From contig CM048846.1 in NCBI GenBank assembly GCA_026545225.1, positions 41,055,501 to 41,119,500 of the forward strand: a stretch of DNA of 64,000 nucleotides, in the 5' to 3' direction. Positions within the stretch are counted from its first letter, which is position 1. Each line of letters begins with the position of its first letter. Below, in pieces: positions 57,617 through 64,000 of the stretch. Both the position numbers and the translations under genes were made by a program. Source of the DNA: Cornus controversa. Lineage: Eukaryota; Streptophyta; Magnoliopsida; Cornales; Cornaceae. The notes beneath the pieces were generated by a model. It saw only the letters and a program-made list of their open reading frames with translations. It did not search any database and was not told the origin of the DNA.

Positions 57617-59039
57617 TGATGTGGTCGGAACTAAATTATATTGTAAGCTTAATTTTGCCCTTTTTATCAAAATATAATTTAACCACTCGCTAGAGCACGA
57701 ATCTTTGTAGATAAGGTTCTATATAGAGGGTATCGATCCCACGAGGACTAGTCGTCAATTGTCATAAAGAAAGATTAATTCTATTTTAATTCTAAAGAAA
57801 CAGGTTTTTGGTTTTGTGTTTAAAACTATTGTGTAAATGAAATGACGATAAAATTAAAGAGTAAAGTCGGGAGAGAGAACTAGGGTTGGTTTCCACCACT
57901 AGCCATTCACATGTTCATAAGTGTAGCAAGCATGGGGTTCATTAATTAAATGCCTAACAATGTCATTAGGCTTGTGACCTCAATGACATATCAAAAGATC
58001 AATGTGTGTGCTAACCTATCATAATCCATCTTCAACAAGCATAGCTCTTCAACCTAACTAACTACCTAATTACCCTACTCTCTACGTAAACACTACATGC
58101 ATCCAAACTACCTTGTCTTGGCATGGTCTATACAAACTAGCATCACACATTCATTTAAACACCATTATCTAACCATCATTTGCACTTCTTGTGGAATATG
58201 CAAATGTTGTGCATTCAAGTGACAAAACCTACTCTAAGACAAGAATAAATTCCATATCAAATGAATATATATAAGAAATGTATTTGTGTACATAATCACT
58301 AGGCTAAATAATCAACATTTAATTACAAATCCCCAAGAGCTACAAAGATGAACAAGTTTACATGGCTAGGGGTTGAAACCAACACCCTAGTAGAAGAGTT
58401 AGTTGCTCATGGTTGCCTTGCACCCTTCCATTGATGAAGAGAATGAAGCTTCTTGGTCTGGTTCAGCTTTTCTCTTCCTCTCCCGAAGGTCTCTCCTCAA
58501 GTCTTCTGATGTGTATCTTGAGAGATATGAGATATGTGGCTTTTGGTGCTTTTTGTATCCTTTTTTGGCTCCTTTGGGCCCACCATATATATATATATAT
58601 ATCATTATATATATCTCTTGTATCAAGAAGGCCCCCAAAAGTCTTGTTCAAGTCAGACAATCCCCCTAAGTCGTGCAAAAAGGGGGATTTTGTTGCAAGT
58701 GGGAGAGCAGGTGAGCAAGTGGCCAAGTGGGCTCTGCAGCATTTCGATTGATCGAAATTGCATTTCGATTGATCGAGATTTCGATCAATCGAAATGAGAT
58801 TTCGATCAATCGAAATTTCGATTGATCGAAATCCAAATTTTGATTGATCGAAATGCCTTGGCAACATTTTCTGATTTCATCTCTTGACTGCAGAAAGCTT
58901 CCAACTTTGCTCCATTTACTCCAATACCTGCAATACATCAAAAACACAAAAATACCGTAAACATATCTCGGTAAACGCAAAAACGGAACTAACATATGCA
59001 ATAAAGATGGTTCAAATGCATAGAATTGAACACTTATCA
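57617..59039 (-). mobile_element. 3' LTR of the second Athila-like element, 1423 bp
   Basis: The minus strand starts TGATAAGTGTTCAATTCTAT (59039) and ends TTCCGACCACATCA (57617). It has the same length as the solo LTR at 51142-52564 and is nearly identical along it. The palindrome array (six cores) is at 58745-58851 and the TATA-rich stretch at 58582-58618. Confidence 0.92.
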
Positions 59040-59056
59040 CACCCCCAAACTTACAT
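59040..59056 (-). other. Polypurine tract
   Basis: The minus strand reads TAAGTTTGGGGGTG directly before the LTR TG. This primes plus-strand synthesis. Confidence 0.85.
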
Positions 59057-59710
59057 ATTGCTAGTCCCTTAGCAATACAATATTACAAAAATGAAATCAA
59101 CTATCTTATACAAAAGTTTAATCATGCTCAGTCATCAACTAGATAAAGGGCGCTCATCCATTCATTTCACAATTGGCAAATGCAACAAGTATTACAGAAC
59201 TATGTGGTCATTAGCAAAAATGGACTTTCACAAGCTATAAATGAACGACAGTCCCCACATACTGGCCAGCCCGAACAACTATAACAATTCCAACCCCAAA
59301 ATCCTCTTTGAAAAGTGAACATGCATTCTAACGTGTGGCTTTTGTCATATTTGGAGAAGAAAACGAACAAATCTATTTTTAAGAGAAAAACTCATTGAAA
59401 ATGCTCAACCCGGCTGTTTCATTATCACAAAACATTCATGATTGCTCATGTGCGGATGACCGTGCAATGCTTAGCTCTTTTTGCTTTCTTGTAAGCCCAT
59501 GTAGCGGCATTGGGCCAATGACTCCCAAACCAATTGGTTTTAGGGCATTAGGCGAAGAAACACCCCTCGGACTTAATAACCGAGCTTACAAGGCGATGAG
59601 CGTAAGCAAGCCATCGCTTATTACTGCTCAACCTTACACACTTTTACACGAATATTTCCTGCTTTGAGGCATAGAAATCCGGTTTATTTAGTGAGAAGGC
59701 TTATTGCATA

Positions 59711-59742
<32 letters not shown>

Positions 59743-60137
59743 ACAACAACCGGAAGAACTTATTCTCTAAGCTGTTAAGATAAAAACAGAAATTTCAAAA
59801 ATTCTCCCTCAGACTTATACCACACAATTTAAAATGCATGTGTGCGAATTTGTGCGGTAAAGGACAAATTTAGGGCAAGAACTGTACGTGCTCGAATTTG
59901 GACAATAATGTAGACCGTTCTAGCTTACTATCAAGCTTGCAAAAGCGCGGGTATTTACAATGTTAAAGTTCTTAACTACCTGCTGCATTTACCTCGGACA
60001 TTTATTCGAATGATCTTCCTTTAAAAAGCAAGACATCATAGCAAGCATGCAAAAATATCACAGAAAAAAACTGCTCTACAATGACACTCAATATAATGAC
60101 TGAACATTGCATGCATATGCAAGTGGTATAGCATACC

Positions 60138-60153
60138 GCACCCCCAAACTTAT
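60138..60153 (-). other. Second polypurine-like tract
   Basis: The minus strand reads TATAAGTTTGGGGGTGCG, the same as the tract next to the LTR, but 1.1 kb upstream of it. Confidence 0.6.
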
Positions 60154-60486
60154 ATGCAACATTGTCCTCAATGCTTGGGCAAGAAGAGCAAGGAAACAAG
60201 TTACCGGGATGGCAGAATGCGAAAAAAATGGAAGTCCACAGCAGCGGTCATCCTGTAAATAAGAAAAATCTGCACAGAATACCAACTGGATACCACGAGC
60301 ATTACGAGGAACAAAAAAATAGATAAATAGAACATAATGAAATACTTATGCACAAACAGACAATGCCAATATCACTGTAAATCTAATGGTCTGAACTGGT
60401 GTTTCCCGATTGTCTAAGAGGTCTATGCGATAAGATATTGACTATCCAGGCGCGCTAACGTATAGCACGCAAAGGGGCTGCCTTTC

Positions 60487-60554
60487 TTTATTACCGCCAT
60501 ACTGTGTTGAAGCAATCTCAACAGTATTGGGAATTGAAACCAGGCGGTAATAAA
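60487..60554. repeat. Two-tier hairpin
   Basis: TTTATTACCGCC (60487) pairs exactly with GGCGGTAATAAA (60543). The next bases ATACTGT (60499) pair with ACAGTAT (60521), leaving a 15-bp loop and a 15-bp bulge. Confidence 0.8.
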
Positions 60555-60845
60555 CAGAAATCATCAACTGAATCGCATATAACAATTAGACAAGTGGTAC
60601 TACATACATAGTCAAAGTATAGAGAACAGATAAATTGACGGAAAGCAAAAAGAAAAGAAAGTAAAGATAACATATTCTATAAAAGAAAATATAAATGTAT
60701 TCCATACAGATGAAAATGCGGTTCAGTACAAAGTGTACATGTAGGTGGAATACGCAAAAAGAAACTAAACATGGCCAACATGGCCTATAAAAAATAAAGA
60801 AAGAAAAATGCAGAAAGTAAAGCATAAAAGGTGAATAAAGTGCAG

Positions 60846-62054
60846 CTACTCGAGGGCGGGTGGTGGTGGTGGTGGGTCGGTGGGAGCAGAAGTGGAGGTG
60901 GAGGCTCGACCTGCGAACAGGAACTGCAGATCCTGCCGGAAGGCTCGGAACTCGTCTAAGATCGCTCTCTGGCCCTGTACCAGAGAAGAAATGTCCGTCC
61001 GAATACCTGCCAGCTGACTCTGCGTCACCTGGACGTGCTCGTCGAAACCCTGCTGGAGCCGCTCTACGTCAGCTGCCAGGCAGGAATAGCCTGTCGCTTA
61101 GATATCATGCCGCTCTGCAGCGACATCCATCTCCTCGTCCTCTGTCTCAGCCCCTGCTGGCTCTCCCTCATCCATCTCCACCGGGGCATCCATATCTACA
61201 TCGTCTGGTGGATCACCCTGATGGTCCTGTCGCTCTAAGTGTCGCCTCACCCGATCCCACTGAGTAGATGTGAAACGGGCGGGCGGTGCCAACTGAATGT
61301 CAGTCCGACTGACCGGTATACTGGCACTGCTGAGAAAAGCGGCGATCAGGAATGGAAAGGGAAGACGCCAACTCGCTGCTCTCCTCTTCCTCTTGTTGAC
61401 GAGGCCATCCCAAACTTTGTGCATCTGCCCCCAGATAAGCGATGGGACAGAAAACCAAGCGCCCGTATGGAAAGCATAGAGGCAACTGAGGAGGTCACCC
61501 CTGCACTCGGTCACGTGCTGCAACGGACACGCGTTCTTGAGGAGAACGGTGTCCAGGAACCAATATCTACTCGGGCACATCGACTTGGACGTGCAGTTGT
61601 GGTTGGGCGTGGTAAACACCCCGCCACACATGTCCATCACTATCGAGAAGAGCGTGGTATCTGCTGGGAGCGCGGCACTATAAAGTGGCTGACCGTCCGG
61701 GCCAACCATGTCCGGCGGCTGCTGGTGAGGAATGCCGAGCATATGAGCAATCCGGCTCGGCGTAATCGTGATCGTGACAATGGCCACGGTAGTCTCGAGT
61801 GTATCTGGCACTGTGCAGGAGTAGGTCATGTGCTCGTAAAAGACCTGCACTAGGCGCTCGTGTGCCATGTCGGTGGGAGGCACACATAGCCGGTCGAGGC
61901 GACGCCTCCTGAGCTCGGCAACCGTCCACTCGGTGTCGGGGCGCCTCTCGAACTCGGCCAAGTCGAAAACCTGCTCCGGGTGGAACTTCCGAGACCGGAA
62001 GGCTCGCCCGGGCACGTCACGAGCAGCACCGGCGGCGTTTTTCACTCTCGCCAT
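60846..62054 (-). pseudogene. Envelope-position ORF (putative plant transposon protein), one in-frame stop
   Basis: ATG at 62054 starts ARVKNAAGAARDVPGRAFRS and the frame runs 318 codons to TAA at 61098-61100. The same frame then continues for 83 codons (ATGYSCLAADVERLQQGFDE, TQSQLAGIRTDISSL, RAFRQDLQFLF, PPPPPPALE) to TAG. Together about 400 codons: a helical N-terminal domain (ITPSRIAHMLGIP, PSRYWFLDTVLLKN, FPFLIAAFLSSASIPVSRTD), an acidic linker (DEEMDV), a predicted coiled coil around ERLQQGFDEHVQVTQSQL, and a Pro tail. This is the usual build of PF20167-like proteins. The TAA is either a disabling mutation or a readthrough site. Leader, intron and TATA-like box match those of the first copy. 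Confidence 0.75.
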
Positions 62055-62676
62055 CGCCTCGGAACAGTCTGCACTGGATTCCAAAAGGTACGTAATTAAA
62101 AAATGAATAAGAAGAAAGTTAAACTACTACTAGACTAAAAGAATAAAAATAAAAATGAAGTCCTAGTCCAAGGTACTGACAAAAATGCAAAAAAATTGCA
62201 CTCGAAGAGGCAATGTGAACGGGCGCAACCGAAACGAAGGTGCCGCGGTTATACACCGTACACTAAGCGTTTGAAATGAAGAAAATGCCAAATCCCACTC
62301 CTGCTTGAATTCCTACCCCCCGAAACCCACAAAAACTCGATTCAGACATCGCAATCGCAACCATCCACCCCAACATGATCTAACTATGCTTATTCCGCTG
62401 TAAAACTATCAAAAATGGCGAGAGAATAAACAAAAAGTAGCCATGCATCACTTACCTCATGAGGAAGAAGATGAACGGCTCAACCGAAGAAAACTCCACG
62501 TGCAGCCGCGAAGAGAAGATCGCGCAGATTCTAGCGGCGGATCGGACTGCGTCGGATGGCGGCGGATGATCGGGAATGGAAGATCGAGTGCTCGGGAGTG
62601 CTTGGAGAAGGCTTGGATCGCACAGAGGGAGAGAAGAAGTCGGATGGTCTTTTAAAATGGGAGGGAAGCCCAACGG

Positions 62677-62684
62677 TTTAAATA
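62677..62684 (-). promoter_or_regulatory. TATA-like box of the inverted envelope-position ORF
   Basis: The minus strand reads CTATTTAAACCG. The leader follows, with donor AG|GTAAGT at 62457-62450, and the first exon matches the plus-strand copy. Confidence 0.6.
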
Positions 62685-62714
62685 GATTTTCGGCTCACGT
62701 GCAAGCTCCGCGTG

Positions 62715-63105
62715 CCTTTCGATTGATCGAAATGTGCATTTCGATCAATCGAAATTTCGATTGATCAAAATCGTGCTTCGATCAATCGAAACTAACTTCG
62801 ATGGATCGAGATTGTCTCTTCGATCAATCGAACATTCCTTCTCTAAATCACATTTTTACTTCGATCAATCGAACATTTAATTGATGCAATCGAACTTTTA
62901 TTTCGAGCAATCGAAATCCCATTTCGATCAATCAAAAGTTTCGATCGATCGAAGACCTATCGAAGTGCAATCGAAGAATACCACCTCTCGGGACTTTGGA
63001 CTTGGCAAATCTCTGCAATTTTTCGATCAATCGAAACCAAAATTTCGATCAATCGAAATTTTCGATTGATCGAAATCTTGGTTTCGATCAATCGAAATGC
63101 TCAAA
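62715..63105. promoter_or_regulatory. CGATnnATCG palindrome array, second internal copy
   Basis: About 15-18 cores, intact and decayed (TTTCGATCAATCGAAA, TTCGAGCAATCGAAA, TTCGATGGATCGAG). It is longer than its counterpart at 55889-56215 (about 390 against 330 bp), so cores were gained or lost between the copies. Confidence 0.6.
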
Positions 63106-63267
63106 AACAGTCAGTTTAAGATATGCTTCTGGGACTTGGATATTGGGGAATTAGATACTACATTGCTTAGATACAAACCTACTTTGGATTAAAGGGACAC
63201 CATGGAAGCTTGATAGCGACCATGGTTTCGCCACCTTACACGTCTATGGCGCGACGTCCGAGCCGGC

Positions 63268-64000
63268 TCACGAGTCAAAATACACGGGATCCGTCAAAGT
63301 GACGATATCCACGTATTTGGTGGTGACTTGGTCATCCACGCACACTTTTAAGCGCTGCCCGTTTACTTTGAATATCGAACCATCTTTCAAGTCCTTCAAT
63401 TCCACCGCTCCGTGGGGCGCGATGGAATTAACCAAAAATGGACCATCCCAACGGGAGCGAAGTTTTCCGGGAAACAAATGGAGGCGTGAGTTGTACAACC
63501 AAACTTTTTGGCCCGGCAAAAATGTTTTGACTCGAATATTACGATCATGAAAGGCTTTGGACTTTGCCTTATAGATTTTCGCATTCTCATACGCGTCATG
63601 TCGCAATTCTTCCAATTCATTTAATTGAAGCTTTCGATTAGAACCGGCCTTTTTCATGTCAAAATTGAAAGTTTTGGTGGCCCACATAGCTTTATGCTCC
63701 AATTCAACCGGAAGATGGCACGCCTTGCCATAAACTAACCGATAAGGTGACATTCCAATGGGAGTTTTATATGCGGTTCGGTATGCCCATAGTGCATCGT
63801 TTAGTCGCAATGACCAATCCTTCCGGTCGGGCCGAACAGTTTTCTGAAGAATGTTCTTAATCTCCCTATTGGATACTTCTACTTGGCCACTAGTTTGAGG
63901 ATGGTAGGGGGTGGCTACTTTGTGTGTGACGGAGTATTTGAGAAGCAAGGTTCGAAGGAACCGGTTACAGAAATGCTTACCTCCGTCACTGATGATGGCC
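63268..64000 (-). CDS. Athila-like gypsy pol, C-terminal part (runs off the window)
   Basis: Open on the minus strand from the window edge ([17 protein letters not shown]) through [20 protein letters not shown] (integrase Glu), [20 protein letters not shown] and [12 protein letters not shown] to a stop at 63268. It differs from the copy at 53174-55723 by only about nine residues in 226 (for example LPVELE/LLVELE, FLPGQK/FSPGQK, TTKYVDI/TTEYVDV). Integrase end with its C-terminal module. Confidence 0.93.
   Translation of the reverse strand, partial: AIISDGGKHFCNRFLRTLLLKYSVTHKVATPYHPQTSGQVEVSNREIKNILQKTVRPDRKDWSLRLNDALWAYRTAYKTPIGMSPYRLVYGKACHLPVELEHKAMWATKTFNFDMKKAGSNRKLQLNELEELRHDAYENAKIYKAKSKAFHDRNIRVKTFLPGQKVWLYNSRLHLFPGKLRSRWDGPFLVNSIAPHGAVELKDLKDGSIFKVNGQRLKVCVDDQVTTKYVDIVTLTDPVYFDS

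Larger units (their letters stand above)
59057..60845 (-). other. Non-coding 3' internal region of the second element
   Basis: Between the envelope-position ORF and the 3' LTR. It contains a 22-bp poly-T (59721-59742), a second polypurine-like tract (60138-60153) and a hairpin (60487-60554). No protein family recognised. Confidence 0.7.
57617..64000 (-). mobile_element. Second Athila-like element, inverted, inserted in the first (partial in window)
   Basis: On the minus strand from the right: pol (64000-63268), spacer, palindrome array (about 63105-62715), TATA-like box and leader, envelope-position ORF (62054-60846), a 1.8-kb non-coding stretch, polypurine tract, 3' LTR (59039-57617). It interrupts the first element's envelope-position ORF directly after 57612-57616 (CCAGT), the predicted target duplication. 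Its 5' half lies beyond the window. Confidence 0.88.

Overview
The window looks like nuclear DNA of a flowering plant, probably a eudicot. It has intron-bearing genes without operons, A+T-rich intergenic DNA, plant-only families (egg-cell-secreted EC1 proteins, a fasciclin-like FAS1 protein) and plant transposons (CACTA, PIF/Harbinger, Ty1/copia, Ty3/gypsy of Athila type, TRIMs, MITEs). I saw no rRNA, tRNA or CRISPR array. All calls come from reading the sequence; no search was run.

Layout. 1-628: terminus of a CACTA element inserted in an A+T-rich satellite (629-8870, unit about 140-190 bp). 8.9-11.3 kb: short repeats and foldbacks. 11.4-15 kb: the genic island, with one FAS1 gene (+), one intact EC1-like gene (-) and one broken EC1-like copy (-). 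15.5-22.6 kb: MITEs and a decayed PIF/Harbinger element that holds a TRIM and an alcohol dehydrogenase fragment. 22.6-31 kb: remnants of a gypsy element (gag, PBS, LTR) and of copia elements, with a 2.35-kb solo LTR nested in one. 31-34.4 kb: MITE-like repeats. 34.9-35.3 kb: a second intact EC1-like gene, parent-like to the broken copy. 36.1-40.9 kb: LINE 3' end > copia element > solo LTR, with exact target-site duplications (TSDs) for the copia and the solo LTR. 41-46.6 kb: an array of covarying short palindromes, an intact TRIM with TSD, and foldback MITEs. 46.6-64 kb: a deep LTR nest: a long LTR on the minus strand holds two solo LTRs, then abuts a 5'-truncated Athila-like pol, followed by an envelope-position ORF cut by a second, inverted copy of the same element.

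Only three genes look host-functional: FAS1 at 11.38 kb, and EC1-like at 12.66 kb and 34.89 kb. Both EC1-like genes have a signal peptide, six mature cysteines and a TATA box. EC1 proteins are released by the egg cell at fertilisation. The rest is transposon-derived.

The most unusual signal is a shared regulatory-looking architecture. Arrays of a short palindrome (CGATnnATCG, flanked by TT/AA) lie about 100-170 bp upstream of A/T-rich TATA-like boxes in two diverged Athila-type LTRs. Similar arrays sit directly upstream of a TATTTAAA box in front of the envelope-position ORF, in both copies. A third LTR family carries a related CGATnnATCG motif. A separate array of 16 hairpin cores (CCCTTTAATAAGGG type) at 42.6-43.15 kb shows compensatory stem changes.
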